Numbered from the stretch's first letter, positions 54,564 through 63,222 are shown. The stretch is DNA of 64,000 nucleotides from Lutispora saccharofermentans (GCF_024363565.1 NZ_JAJEKE010000001.1:248001-312000); one strand, 5' to 3'. Translations and numbers: made by a program. Notes: generated from the letters alone by a model not told the origin.

Positions 54564-54591
54564 TTTGACACGTTCTCAAATCGGGTATAAT
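54564..54591 (+). promoter_or_regulatory. Promoter of DUF3810 gene
   Basis: TTTGAC (54564-54569) or TTGACA (54565-54570) pairs with TATAAT (54586-54591) at 15-16 nt spacing. The start of transcription near 54598 rules out the ATGs at 54600 and 54603 as efficient starts. Confidence 0.6.
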
Positions 54592-54629
54592 ATATTTTAA
54601 TGATGCTCTTTTTGGAGGAATACAGAAAT

Positions 54630-55700
54630 ATGTTTTGGTTTGCTGTTTTAATCCCCATATCCTTTATCCTTGTCTCCCTGGCTAAGGCTTCGCCCCAGGC
54701 AGTAGAAGACCTCTACTCTCTGGGAGTATATAGATATATAAGCCAGCCGCTGAGCAAAATCACCGGCGTTGCTTTTTTGTCTCTGGGCGAATTGCTTTTT
54801 TATACATTTATAGCTTGGGTAGTGCTTAAGCTCTTCGCTTTAGCCAGGGCATTGTTTCTAAAAAATAAAGAGCTGCTATCAAAAACCATAGCTCAGATGA
54901 TTGCCGCCCTCAGCATTTTATTATTCCTGTTTGTAATGCTATGGGGCTTAAATTACTATAGGATGCCTCTTTCCCAATTTGCAAATCTGGATACGGAAGA
55001 TCATACCGCAGAGGATCTGAGAAAGCTGTGCAATTATCTGATCAAAGAGGCCAACAGCTATAGGGATAAAATAAAAGAAGACTCTGGAGGAGTCATGAAG
55101 CTGTCCCAGAATAAAAATATCACTATATCAAGAGCTCATCTGGGTTATGAAAGCATATCCTCCCAATACCCCATGCTTGAGGGCAATTATGGAAAGCCTA
55201 AAATAGTTTTAGGCTCAAAGCTGATGTCCTATGCAGGAATAGCAGGCATTTTTTTCCCATTTACGATTGAAGCAAATGTGAACGGCGATCTGCCTGAGGT
55301 CACGCTTCCCAGCACTATAGCCCACGAAATGGCTCATCAGAGAGGCTACGCCAGGGAGGATGAAGCGAATTTTATTTCTTTTCTAGCCTGTATGGCTAGC
55401 CCTGATATAGAATACAAATACTCGGGCACCATCCTTGCCCTTATCCATTCTATAAATGCATTACATGGAGTTGATAAAGACAAAGCCCTTGAGCTGGCTG
55501 AGGAGTATAATCCAGGCCTTGAGAGGGACCTGGCGGACATCAATGCTTATTGGAAAAAATTCGAGGGTCCGATAGAAAGAACCTCTACCAGGCTCAATAA
55601 TACATACCTGAAAGCAAATAACCAAAAGGACGGAGTAAAAAGCTATGGAAGAATGGTCGATCTGCTCTTATCATATTATAAATCAAAAATTCTTGACTAG
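54630..55700 (+). CDS. DUF3810 family membrane-bound putative zinc metalloprotease
   Basis: The roughly 356-residue protein has three N-terminal transmembrane segments (about 1-25, 45-75, 85-110), then an extracytoplasmic domain. It carries the zinc-peptidase-like motif HEMAHQRGY, followed by AREDEANF, where a downstream Glu could be a third ligand. This matches the DUF3810 pattern. The target is unknown. I chose ATG 54630, preceded by GGAGG, because the promoter lies immediately before the earlier ATGs. Its 3' end overlaps the convergent MATE gene by 18 nt. Confidence 0.85.
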   Translation: MFWFAVLIPISFILVSLAKASPQAVEDLYSLGVYRYISQPLSKITGVAFLSLGELLFYTFIAWVVLKLFALARALFLKNKELLSKTIAQMIAALSILLFLFVMLWGLNYYRMPLSQFANLDTEDHTAEDLRKLCNYLIKEANSYRDKIKEDSGGVMKLSQNKNITISRAHLGYESISSQYPMLEGNYGKPKIVLGSKLMSYAGIAGIFFPFTIEANVNGDLPEVTLPSTIAHEMAHQRGYAREDEANFISFLACMASPDIEYKYSGTILALIHSINALHGVDKDKALELAEEYNPGLERDLADINAYWKKFEGPIERTSTRLNNTYLKANNQKDGVKSYGRMVDLLLSYYKSKILD

Positions 55701-57041
55701 ATTATTGAGCCATTTGCCCGAAACCAGCCTATACATGCAGAATATAAACTTGCCTGCTTCTTCAAGGGTGGTCAATGCGACTACCCAATATATGGGCAGT
55801 TTGAACAAAATGGCTCCCGCAAAGGCTAAGGGCACGCCAATAAACCACATTGTGGAGGCTTCAATAATGAAGGCATGTTTGGCATCTCCCCCTCCTCTAA
55901 GTATCCCAACAATAATAACTATATTGAAAACCCTGAGAGGCATTATCAAGGAATTTATCTTTATTATTTGATAGGAATCTATCAATACTCTCTGGGAAAC
56001 ATTAAAAAACCCTAATATAAGAGGCCCGCTTACAAGAACCATGAATCCGATAAAAATACCTGTGAAGATGGATAGCATAGCAAATCTGTGGGCATAATCC
56101 CTTCCTTCCCCTTCATCTCCTGCACCAATTCTCTTTCCAATCATTACTCCTGAAGCATTGGCCATTCCGAAGCAAAGGATCATAAACAAGTTCTGTACCG
56201 TGTTGCTTATTTGTATGGAAGCAATAGCTTCTTTTCCTATACGGCCATATGCTACGGAATATATGACAAAGGCTAAACCCCAGCACACTTCATTGAGCAA
56301 TACGGGAACAGTGGTTCTATAAATTTTTTTAAAGAAAACACCATTTATAATAAATATATCTTTTAAGTTAGGGGCTAAAATTTTATTTTTCCTATACACT
56401 ATTGCAACTATCAAGGCTGCTTCAATAAACCTGGCAATAACTGTTGCCAATGCGGCCCCTTCCACCCCCATAGCTTCAAATCCAAAATGTCCGAAGATAA
56501 ATACATAATTCAAAAACGTATTTCCCAGGAGTGCAACAGCACTGACTATCATCGGATACACCGCTTTTTCCGTACACCTTAATGCAAAGCTGAAGCAGAA
56601 GGTCACAGCAGTAAAAGCATAGCTTATGCTCACAAGCCTTAGATAGCTGCTGCCATATAAAAGAACCTCTGCATCCTTGTTAAATATTCCTATTATATTC
56701 ACTGAAGAGAATAAAGCTGCTAAAGTAAATACTGCAGACACTGTAAGAGTAGAAAAAATTTCTATTCCCACTACATGCTTAATATTCTCCGTATCTTTTT
56801 TACCCCAGAATTGTGATATAAATATACCGCTGCCGCTGCATATTCCAAATAAAAACATGCTGAACAGCATAAAGAACTGATTTGCTATTCCTACAGCTGC
56901 AATCTGAGTTTCTCCAACCATCCCAATCATAACCGTATCCACCGTATTTAAGGATGTGCTTATAAAGTTTTGAATTATTATGGGTGCCGCAATGCTTGCA
57001 AGATCTTTATAAAATGCTTTATCTTGGATTAAGCCTTTCAT
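55683..57041 (-). CDS. MATE family efflux transporter
   Basis: This is a predicted sodium- or proton-coupled multidrug/organic cation exporter. The 452 residues carry twelve hydrophobic segments and MATE hallmarks: IAAPIIIQNFISTSLNTVDTVMIG at the start, GMANASGVMIGKRIGAGD (about 285-302) and a two-half layout. The frame extends 50 codons upstream, but that part is non-hydrophobic and without homology. ATG 57039-57041 gives the usual length, although its ribosome-binding site is weak; a TTG at 57054-57056 is an alternative. It overlaps the convergent DUF3810 gene end by 18 nt. Confidence 0.92.
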   Translation of the reverse strand: MKGLIQDKAFYKDLASIAAPIIIQNFISTSLNTVDTVMIGMVGETQIAAVGIANQFFMLFSMFLFGICSGSGIFISQFWGKKDTENIKHVVGIEIFSTLTVSAVFTLAALFSSVNIIGIFNKDAEVLLYGSSYLRLVSISYAFTAVTFCFSFALRCTEKAVYPMIVSAVALLGNTFLNYVFIFGHFGFEAMGVEGAALATVIARFIEAALIVAIVYRKNKILAPNLKDIFIINGVFFKKIYRTTVPVLLNEVCWGLAFVIYSVAYGRIGKEAIASIQISNTVQNLFMILCFGMANASGVMIGKRIGAGDEGEGRDYAHRFAMLSIFTGIFIGFMVLVSGPLILGFFNVSQRVLIDSYQIIKINSLIMPLRVFNIVIIVGILRGGGDAKHAFIIEASTMWFIGVPLAFAGAILFKLPIYWVVALTTLEEAGKFIFCMYRLVSGKWLNNLVKNF

Positions 57042-57125
57042 TATCTGTCTTATATGGTTCAAAATTATTTCACATCCTCTCACTTTTTCGCCTCTGCAGC
57101 ATAAATATAATATGAGGTGATTTTT

Positions 57126-57419
57126 ATGTACAAAAAATTGCATCTCCACGAATTCGAAGGCACTACAAATAAAGTATTTGCCCACATGCACAAATATTCA
57201 GGCACTTCAAGCAAAAACCCGGATTTTGATGGCCATAGCCACTACTTTTCAGGATATGCAGAAGAAGTCCAGGGTCATGTCCACTACTATTCATTGATCA
57301 CCGGGCCCAATATTGAGGTAGAAGGCGGGCATATCCATTATTATCAATGCTTCACCACTATGAACAAAAGGCATTGCCATATACTCTGGGGCTATACCTC
57401 AGTATACTCTGATTACTAA
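57126..57419 (+). CDS. YmaF-like histidine-rich protein
   Basis: The 97-residue protein is full of His-x-His pairs set in a repeated pattern: HLHEF, HMHKY, GHSHYF, GHVHYY, GHIHYY and RHCHIL. This matches the YmaF family, whose function is not established; the repeated GHxHYY units suggest metal binding or a beta-solenoid-like fold. The start is ATG 57126-57128, 6 nt after GAGGTG. It is divergent from the MATE gene and convergent with the P1 peptidase, separated from the latter by a strong terminator. Confidence 0.85.
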   Translation: MYKKLHLHEFEGTTNKVFAHMHKYSGTSSKNPDFDGHSHYFSGYAEEVQGHVHYYSLITGPNIEVEGGHIHYYQCFTTMNKRHCHILWGYTSVYSDY

Positions 57420-57420
57420 A

Positions 57421-57464
57421 AAAGGTATGTATTGCATCTATATAGGGAGGCAATACATACCTTT
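57421..57464. terminator. Bidirectional terminator, YmaF-like gene / P1 peptidase
   Basis: A 15-bp perfect stem (AAAGGTATGTATTGC / GCAATACATACCTTT) with a 14-nt loop lies between converging genes. Confidence 0.85.
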
Positions 57465-57473
57465 ACTACATGA

Positions 57474-58439
57474 TCATAGCTGTAAAAATGATTTTATGCC
57501 GTACAGCTCCGAGGCCTTTCTTACTCCGTTCACTACAGCCTGCTCCACTGCCTTTGCTGCCAATACTCCTATTTGATTTACATCAGCATCCACCTCACCT
57601 GTTGCCAATGTGAATATGGTATCTCCGTCATGCATGGTATGAGCGGGTCTTATACTTCTCGCATAGCCATTGTGAGCCATGGAAGCAACCTTATTTGCTC
57701 CTGCCTTGGTCAGCCTTCCGTTGGTGATGACAGCACCTATGGTTGTATTCCCGGTAAAGGGATTATTCTCTTTTTTTAAGCTCTCCATCATAGCCATTTC
57801 AGTGTTTATAAACATTTTATCCTTATAGGAATATGCCCCTGCCAATATTTTGCCTGTTTCCGGGTCAATCACATCGCCCAGGCAATTTACTGCCACAACA
57901 GCTCCTACATACAGCCGGTCTGTTTTGATGCAAAAAACGCCCAAGCCGCCCTTCATGGCCTTATCCATTCCCAGGATTTTTCCCACAGTGGCGCCGGTGC
58001 CTGCGCCCGCACTGCCTTCTGAGAACTTGCCCGCTTCGGAATTAAGACAAGCTTCATAACCCATTTTTTTATCAGGCCTGCACTTGGAATCCCCTGCCGC
58101 GAGGTCAAAAAGAACTGCCCCCGCAACTATGGGAACCTTGGTCACGCCCACATCATAGCCAATTCCTCTTTCCTCCAGATACTCCATAACACCGGCAGCG
58201 GCATCCAATCCGAAGGCGCTTCCCCCAGCCAGCAATATTCCATGGACTTTGTCAACCAAGTTCATAGGATTGAGCAAATCTGTCTCTCGAGTTCCCGGGG
58301 CTCCGCCTCTCACATCCACTCCTCCGGTGCCGCCATTGCTGCACAGAATAACGGTGCACCCGGTTCCCCCGTCAAAGTCCTGAGCATTCCCAATCTTTAT
58401 CCCGGGGATATCCATAATATTTATATAATCCAATCTCAA
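57474..58439 (-). CDS. P1 family peptidase (S58, DmpA-like aminopeptidase)
   Basis: This belongs to the self-processing Ntn-hydrolase-like S58 family that cleaves N-terminal residues, including D-Ala and beta-amino acid types in some members. The 321 residues show GIKIGNAQDFDGGTGCTVI at the start, VRGGAPGTRETDLL (about 43-56), GILLAGGSAFGLDAAAGVM (about 68-86), GAGTGATVGK (about 145-154) and the presumed nucleophile region NTTIGAVITNG (about 247-257). The start is probably TTG 58437-58439 behind AGGAAG. It is third in an ftcD2-mscL-P1 peptidase operon. Confidence 0.9.
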   Translation of the reverse strand: MRLDYINIMDIPGIKIGNAQDFDGGTGCTVILCSNGGTGGVDVRGGAPGTRETDLLNPMNLVDKVHGILLAGGSAFGLDAAAGVMEYLEERGIGYDVGVTKVPIVAGAVLFDLAAGDSKCRPDKKMGYEACLNSEAGKFSEGSAGAGTGATVGKILGMDKAMKGGLGVFCIKTDRLYVGAVVAVNCLGDVIDPETGKILAGAYSYKDKMFINTEMAMMESLKKENNPFTGNTTIGAVITNGRLTKAGANKVASMAHNGYARSIRPAHTMHDGDTIFTLATGEVDADVNQIGVLAAKAVEQAVVNGVRKASELYGIKSFLQL

Positions 58440-58454
58440 TCTGCACTTCCTGTT

Positions 58455-58823
58455 CTATCTATGATCTCTCAAAATATCTCTGATCTCTGTCAGAAGCACT
58501 TCCTCCGCCGGAGGTGCTGAAGGTTTTTCCTCTTCCTTCTTCTTAAACCTGGTGACAGCTTTTATAAACAGAAATATGGAAAAAGTAATGATAAGAAAAT
58601 CTACAATGCTCTGAATAAAAGCGCCATACTTGATGGCAGCATCACCTATGGAGATCTCCAAACCCGAAAAATCGACTCCGCCTAAAAGCAGCCCGATGAT
58701 AGGCATCAAAACATCATTGACCAAAGAAGTAACGATTTTGCCAAAGGCTCCTCCTATTATTACGCCTATAGCTAAATCCAATACATTCCCCTTTAGAGCA
58801 AATTTTTTAAATTCCTGCAACAT
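58455..58823 (-). CDS. mscL: Large-conductance mechanosensitive channel
   Basis: MscL opens a wide pore under membrane tension to release solutes in osmotic downshock. The 122 residues contain the N-terminal amphipathic helix ([21 protein letters not shown]), TM1 with [22 protein letters not shown], a short loop, TM2 (about 65-90) and a charged C-terminal helix ([10 protein letters not shown]). The start is ATG 58821-58823; the earlier in-frame ATG has no support. It follows ftcD2 by 30 nt and precedes the P1 peptidase by 15 nt. Confidence 0.97.
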   Translation of the reverse strand: MLQEFKKFALKGNVLDLAIGVIIGGAFGKIVTSLVNDVLMPIIGLLLGGVDFSGLEISIGDAAIKYGAFIQSIVDFLIITFSIFLFIKAVTRFKKKEEEKPSAPPAEEVLLTEIRDILRDHR

Positions 58824-58853
58824 ATAATCGCCAGGCCCCCTTTTGTTCAAATG

Positions 58854-59750
58854 TTACTCTACAATTCTCTTTTCCAGCACCTGATCAATACTGAAGTCTT
58901 CAATTTGCAAATAGTATTCGGCACAATCAATGAGAGCCTTCATAGGCAATAAGCCTATTACCTCAGTGCCCACCACCGGTACACCATAGCGCTGAGCTTC
59001 CATCTTGACCATCTCATAAGCCCTGTACACTGCCGTCTTTTCATAATTAACAAGGTTCATCGAAACCTGAACTATATTTCTCTCTTCAAGCTTCACTCCC
59101 ATTGCCTTTACGAATCTGAGACCGCCGCCTAAAAACCTCACAGTTTTAGCGATCTTGTCCGCAATCTCAATATTTGAAGTCCCAAGATTCACATTAAAGG
59201 CAACAAGGGGCACCCTGGCACCTACAGCCGTAGCTCCTGATTTTGCATTCATTTCATCGGGACCAAAGTCCGGTTTCCATTCCTGCTGCCTGATCTTATC
59301 AAAGAAGCCTTCATACTGACCTCTCCTTACATCTGCCAAGTTTTTCCTATAATCGGCAGATGCAGCATCTTCATATAGATAAACAGGGATTCCCAATTCC
59401 TCGCCTATTCTCTTTCCTACCTCCCTGGCAATCTCTATGCAATCCGCCATAGCTACATCGGATACGGGTATAAAAGGCATTACATCCGTTGCCCCCATTC
59501 TTGGATGCCCGCCCTTATGTACTCTCATATCTATGAGCTCTGAAGCTTTCTTTGCCAGATTAAAAGCAGCTATCTTAACATTTTCAGGATCTCCTACAAA
59601 AGTCACCACCGTCCTGTTGTGATCCTCATCCGGTGAGTAGTCCAGCAGCTTTACTCCATTTACCCTTCTTACTTCATCAACGATGGCTTCTATCACTTCC
59701 TTGTTCCTGCCCTCACTGAAATTTGGAACACATTCAACTATGCGTGCCAT
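58854..59750 (-). CDS. Glutamate formimidoyltransferase paralogue, copy 2
   Basis: The 298 residues align along their whole length with the 36-kb ftcD, with the same landmarks: ECVPNFSEGRN, LLDYSPDEDHNRTVVT, the catalytic HKGGHPRMGATDVMPF and LVAFNVNLGT. It is clearly diverged, not a recent duplicate. It should act on formimino-glutamate or a related N-formimino compound with tetrahydrofolate. Here it is first in an operon with mscL and a P1 peptidase rather than with folate genes. It starts at ATG 59748-59750 with a GGAGGGG-like site upstream. Confidence 0.92.
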   Translation of the reverse strand: MARIVECVPNFSEGRNKEVIEAIVDEVRRVNGVKLLDYSPDEDHNRTVVTFVGDPENVKIAAFNLAKKASELIDMRVHKGGHPRMGATDVMPFIPVSDVAMADCIEIAREVGKRIGEELGIPVYLYEDAASADYRKNLADVRRGQYEGFFDKIRQQEWKPDFGPDEMNAKSGATAVGARVPLVAFNVNLGTSNIEIADKIAKTVRFLGGGLRFVKAMGVKLEERNIVQVSMNLVNYEKTAVYRAYEMVKMEAQRYGVPVVGTEVIGLLPMKALIDCAEYYLQIEDFSIDQVLEKRIVE

Positions 59751-59872
59751 ATACTAACCCCTCCATTTATGATTTTATTTGCCATAAAGCCAATTATCAG
59801 AATTATTGTCCCTTTCAACTATTATTGTAAATAATCCATTGCTCACTTTCAAGCAGTGATAAACCAATTTTT

Positions 59873-60361
59873 TTAACCGTTATTATGATTATTGTCATGT
59901 ATGACTTGATCTATAACGATGACCAGGGCTAATATAAAGGCGGAATTCTCTCCTTCTGCTATATCCACTCCATAGGTGTCTCTGAATGTAAACCACTTCT
60001 TGGATACTTGTGCAGCAATACATCCGTCCTTTACTATGTCAAAATCCATGCCCCAGTAGTTGCCCTCAATGGTGTAATTTCCTATAAAGCTTTCTATATT
60101 GAATCTTGGTTTGAAGAAGGTAAATTCCTTTTTTACCCTTGCAGCAGGGCTTCCATTATAATAGATAGTATATTCGGGAAGCAGCTTGAACAGCTTTTGT
60201 TCAATATAAACCAGCTCATTTCCCTGCATATCATATATCCGCAGCTTATCTCCAAAGGAAAATACTTTTCCTCGCACCTGATAATGAGGATTGCCCATCT
60301 CATCATCTATTGTAAAATTATCGCCAAAAGAAAAAAACTTCTGCTTTATCATAAAGCGCAT
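59873..60361 (-). CDS. LURP-one-related (LOR/YxjI-like) protein
   Basis: The 162-residue protein is made of short beta-strand repeats around phrases such as FSFGDNFTIDDEMGNPHYQVRG, KVFSFGDKLRIYD and FTFFKPRFNIE, the pattern of the tubby-like LOR fold. It has no signal peptide; the C-terminal segment FILALVIVIDQVI is hydrophobic. Function in bacteria is unknown. The start is ATG 60359-60361 behind GGGAGGG; the earlier in-frame start overlaps that site. Downstream, 59757-59872 shows nothing distinct. Confidence 0.83.
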   Translation of the reverse strand: MRFMIKQKFFSFGDNFTIDDEMGNPHYQVRGKVFSFGDKLRIYDMQGNELVYIEQKLFKLLPEYTIYYNGSPAARVKKEFTFFKPRFNIESFIGNYTIEGNYWGMDFDIVKDGCIAAQVSKKWFTFRDTYGVDIAEGENSAFILALVIVIDQVIHDNNHNNG

Positions 60362-60497
60362 AAATAGCCCTCCCATAATTTATTTTATATCCAAACTTTT
60401 TTAATTGTCCTCCTTAGTATAATATCACCTTTAAAAGCTATATATTCCCATCATATCAAAAAGAGGATCGGCTCTCAATGCCAATCCTCATATATAT

Positions 60498-60615
60498 TGA
60501 ACGAGACTTCATTCAGAGGGGGATTCAACCCCCACTGAATGTTAGTCGAGTCCATACTGGACTTAGCCGCTCTTGGCACCCGCCGCCCATAGAGGCGGGG
60601 GTCTTAGAGCGGGTT
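60498..60615 (-). mobile_element. IS200/IS605 right-end / omegaRNA-like relic without tnpA or tnpB
   Basis: On the minus strand several nested stems follow each other: CCGCTCT / AGAGCGG enclosing a GC-rich CCCCCGCC / GGGCGGCGGG hairpin, then GTCC / GGAC, then CATTCAG-x-GGGGG / CCCCC-x-CTGAATG (60510-60541), ending GAAGTCTCGTTCAA. This series is what I know from the right ends of clostridial IS605-type elements, where it forms the guide RNA scaffold of TnpB. No transposase or TnpB frame lies nearby. It begins 15 nt after the TtcA-like stop codon. The family assignment is from memory of the pattern, not from a search. Confidence 0.55.
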
Positions 60616-60629
60616 AGTTCAGTGATAAA

Positions 60630-61493
60630 TCATTCATCATAAAAATCCAGGTAGGAAAAGCGCTCTCGTCCTTTTTGCCAGCCCAGGATTGCTTCCATAT
60701 TTACATTTTGAGTTGCTCTCATAATATTTACCTCTAAATTATCTATTTTCCCGCTGAGCTCCTTTATCAAATCCTTAACTTCATACCGCTTGTTCCCTGT
60801 CCTCTCCGCTGCCACCATGCAGGCACAGTTGAGAGGGGTTATCCCGCTGCTCCGGGTAAAGCGCTCTATGTGCTTCTCTTCTATATAATACATGGGCCTT
60901 ATCAGCTCAAGCCCTCTGAAATTTGTAGATCTGAGCTTCGGCAGCATGGTCTTGAAGCTGCCGGTATAGAGAATATTCATCATCGTTGTCTCTATTACAT
61001 CGTTAAAGTGATGGCCCAATGCCAGCTTATTGCATCCCAGCTCCTGAGCTTTGGAATACAAAGCCCCCCTTCGCATTTTGGCACACATATAGCAGGGGTA
61101 ATCCTGGGCAATCTTATCAACTATTTTAAAGATGCCTGAATCAAAAACTTTAACGGGTATATTCAAATATTCGCAGTTTTCCAGCATAAGCTTTTTTATT
61201 TGCTGATGATAGCCCGGATCTGCTACTATGAATTCCAATTCTATCTTCATATCACCGTAACGCTGCAGTTCCTGAAAAAGCTTGGCCATAAGGATGCTGT
61301 CCTTACCGCCTGAGATAGCTACGGCAATCTTGTCGCCTTCCTCTATGAGCCTGAAATCCTTTATTGCTTTAATAAATTTTGACCACAAATATTTCCTGTA
61401 CCTCTTTATTATGCTCTTTTCTATTTCTTCTAAGGGCTTTAATTCATTATCAGGCAGCAATGTCTTGCAGCCCGGTCCTTTTACGCTATCCAA
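60630..61493 (-). CDS. TtcA-like tRNA 2-thiolation protein (PP-loop ATPase)
   Basis: This is a PP-loop ATPase of the TtcA/TtuA group that inserts sulfur in tRNA. The 287 residues have the PP-loop SGGKDS (about 60-65), a CYMC pair (about 133-136), the GHHFNDVIETTMMN motif (about 156-169) and further cysteines in LNCACM (about 223-226). The cysteines may bind an Fe-S cluster as in TtcA; assignment to 2-thiocytidine-32 is probable but not certain. It starts at TTG 61491-61493, 4 nt after GAGGTGA. Confidence 0.9.
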   Translation of the reverse strand: MDSVKGPGCKTLLPDNELKPLEEIEKSIIKRYRKYLWSKFIKAIKDFRLIEEGDKIAVAISGGKDSILMAKLFQELQRYGDMKIELEFIVADPGYHQQIKKLMLENCEYLNIPVKVFDSGIFKIVDKIAQDYPCYMCAKMRRGALYSKAQELGCNKLALGHHFNDVIETTMMNILYTGSFKTMLPKLRSTNFRGLELIRPMYYIEEKHIERFTRSSGITPLNCACMVAAERTGNKRYEVKDLIKELSGKIDNLEVNIMRATQNVNMEAILGWQKGRERFSYLDFYDE

Positions 61494-61502
61494 TTGATCA
61501 CC

Positions 61503-61922
61503 TCATCATTAACAGTCTTATTTCAATTTAATTCGGCTAATTTAAAAAATGCGATGGGAACGGCAAACACGAAAAGTCACTGAAACTTCACAAAAAATCA
61601 CCGAATTTTTTATAATATCAAAGTTACGTGTAATTATTGATTTAGATTATAGCGGAATACCCCAATGATAGCAGTCAGCTCTTAAAAGCTATAGAACATC
61701 AGTCAATAAAAGGAGAAACTCGTATAATTAACAAAAACCTTTAGAAAATCAAAATGATAAATAAAAAATCCTCCCGTGTTTCTTCGTGAAAAGTTCCGTG
61801 TCTTTCAGTGGTTTCCGTCTCCTCTTTTGTCGCATTATTTATATTTTGTAAATCTAGTGTTTCCCTTCAATAGGATAACATAAAGAAATTCGGCTATCAA
61901 ACATATATATTTTAAAAAATAA
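61503..61922. other. Long intergenic region with degenerate inverted CACGAAA/CACTGAAA-type repeats
   Basis: No gene is visible in this AT-rich stretch. Two short regions resemble each other in opposite orientation: 61566-61604 (ACACGAAAAGTCACTGAAAC... CACCGAA) and, on the other strand, 61777-61823 (GGAAACCACTGAAAGACACG, then CACGAAGAAACACGG). They may be remains of a repeat pair. The remainder shows no structure I can name. Confidence 0.5.
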
Positions 61923-61947
61923 GTTGCGCACCTGTAGGATGCGCAAC
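61923..61947 (-). terminator. Terminator of LysM-GH18 gene
   Basis: An 8-bp stem (GTTGCGCA / TGCGCAAC) with a 9-nt loop is followed on the minus strand by TTATTTTTT. Confidence 0.82.
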
Positions 61948-61956
61948 CTATTACAA

Positions 61957-63222
61957 TCAATATTTCAATACTCTGAAATTGCCAACCAGCACAGGCCAGT
62001 TCGGAGGGGTTTGAAGGTTTAATGCCCAATAGCTGGCGCCTCTCAAACCATATTGCCTGATGGTATCGTATTTCGCCTGATAACTTCGGGCATCGTCAAA
62101 CCATACCTCGTGCTCCGCTCCTGATTCGTCCCAATATCTATAAAATGGAGATTGATACACAGTATTATACTGAATTGGAACTCCGTGCCGCAAAGCTCTA
62201 TCTATGGCTTCATTATAGCTCACCGTCTCGGCAATGGTGGTTCCGGCTACGTATGGAAGCTTCCAATCCCTGCCGTACAGCGGTATTCCCATCAGTATCT
62301 TGTTTCTGGGTATTACAGTCACTGCATAATCCAGCACTCTTCTCACTTCATTTATGGGAGCTATGGCCCAGGGAGGCCCGCCTGCCCAACCCCATTCGTA
62401 GGTCATAAGCACAACAAAATCTACAATACGTCCGTGTGCGGGATAATCATGGGCTTCATACAGCAATCCCGGCTGATCGGCTCTGACCTTTGGGGCCAAT
62501 GCCGTCGATATGGAAAAGCCATTTGCATGCATCCTATCTGCAGCTCGCTGCAAGAAAGCATTATAGAGCTCTCTATCTTGCGGATAGACATATTCAAAGT
62601 CAATATTTAAGCCTTGATATCCCTTTTCCTTCATTGTATTTACTATATTAGACAATGCCCTTTCCTGTACGGCCGGACTTGAAAGAAAAGTATGAGCCAA
62701 ATCTGAGCTGAATCCTCTTCCCTCAAAATTTGTCAAGCACATCAACGGGATCACGCCTTTTGATCTTGCCGCATCAATCACAGAAGCATCATCCAGCATC
62801 GTCAGATCTCCTCCTGCTGTTATGCGATAGCTAAACATGGCAAAATAAGTAAGATAATCTCCCGTTCCTTCCAATATGCCCACTCCCACAGGTCCGGTTT
62901 CTGTCAGGTATCCGTTTACCTCTATAGCGGGTTTCGGAATCACGATTCTTTGCCCTACATATATGAGATTTGGATTGGGTATATTATTCTCTCCGAGTAT
63001 ATCAGGGATTGATACATTGTACATTCTGGATATTTGCCACAGGGTTTCGCCCGCTTTTACTACGTGCACATTATCGGGTGTGGGTATTACCAGTGATTGA
63101 CCTATTATAAGCCTGTTTGGATCTTTTATTCCATTGGTTTCAACTATGCTGTCTATGCTTACATTATAAGTCCTGGAAATCCTCCATAAGGTATCACCGC
63201 TTTTAACAATATAAATAGTCAT
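61957..63222 (-). CDS. LysM-GH18 spore peptidoglycan hydrolase (YaaH/SleL-like)
   Basis: The 421 residues begin with two LysM domains (about 3-47 and 51-96; both with VKSGDTLWRIS / VKAGETLWQIS and VIP ends) and continue into a GH18 domain (about 105-421). The catalytic motif is GLNIDFEYV, with the acid Glu near 207; GIPLYGRDW and a C-terminal SYWALNLQTP fit the chitinase-like fold. There is no signal peptide, as in SleL/YaaH enzymes that reach the spore by LysM targeting. The likely substrate is cortex peptidoglycan with muramic-delta-lactam. The start is ATG 63220-63222. Confidence 0.92.
   Translation of the reverse strand: MTIYIVKSGDTLWRISRTYNVSIDSIVETNGIKDPNRLIIGQSLVIPTPDNVHVVKAGETLWQISRMYNVSIPDILGENNIPNPNLIYVGQRIVIPKPAIEVNGYLTETGPVGVGILEGTGDYLTYFAMFSYRITAGGDLTMLDDASVIDAARSKGVIPLMCLTNFEGRGFSSDLAHTFLSSPAVQERALSNIVNTMKEKGYQGLNIDFEYVYPQDRELYNAFLQRAADRMHANGFSISTALAPKVRADQPGLLYEAHDYPAHGRIVDFVVLMTYEWGWAGGPPWAIAPINEVRRVLDYAVTVIPRNKILMGIPLYGRDWKLPYVAGTTIAETVSYNEAIDRALRHGVPIQYNTVYQSPFYRYWDESGAEHEVWFDDARSYQAKYDTIRQYGLRGASYWALNLQTPPNWPVLVGNFRVLKY

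Noticed and set aside
60510-60541. Simple terminator of the TtcA-like gene
   Set aside because: The GC-rich hairpin has no T-run after it and is part of a larger series of stems, so the IS605/omegaRNA-like reading explains more.
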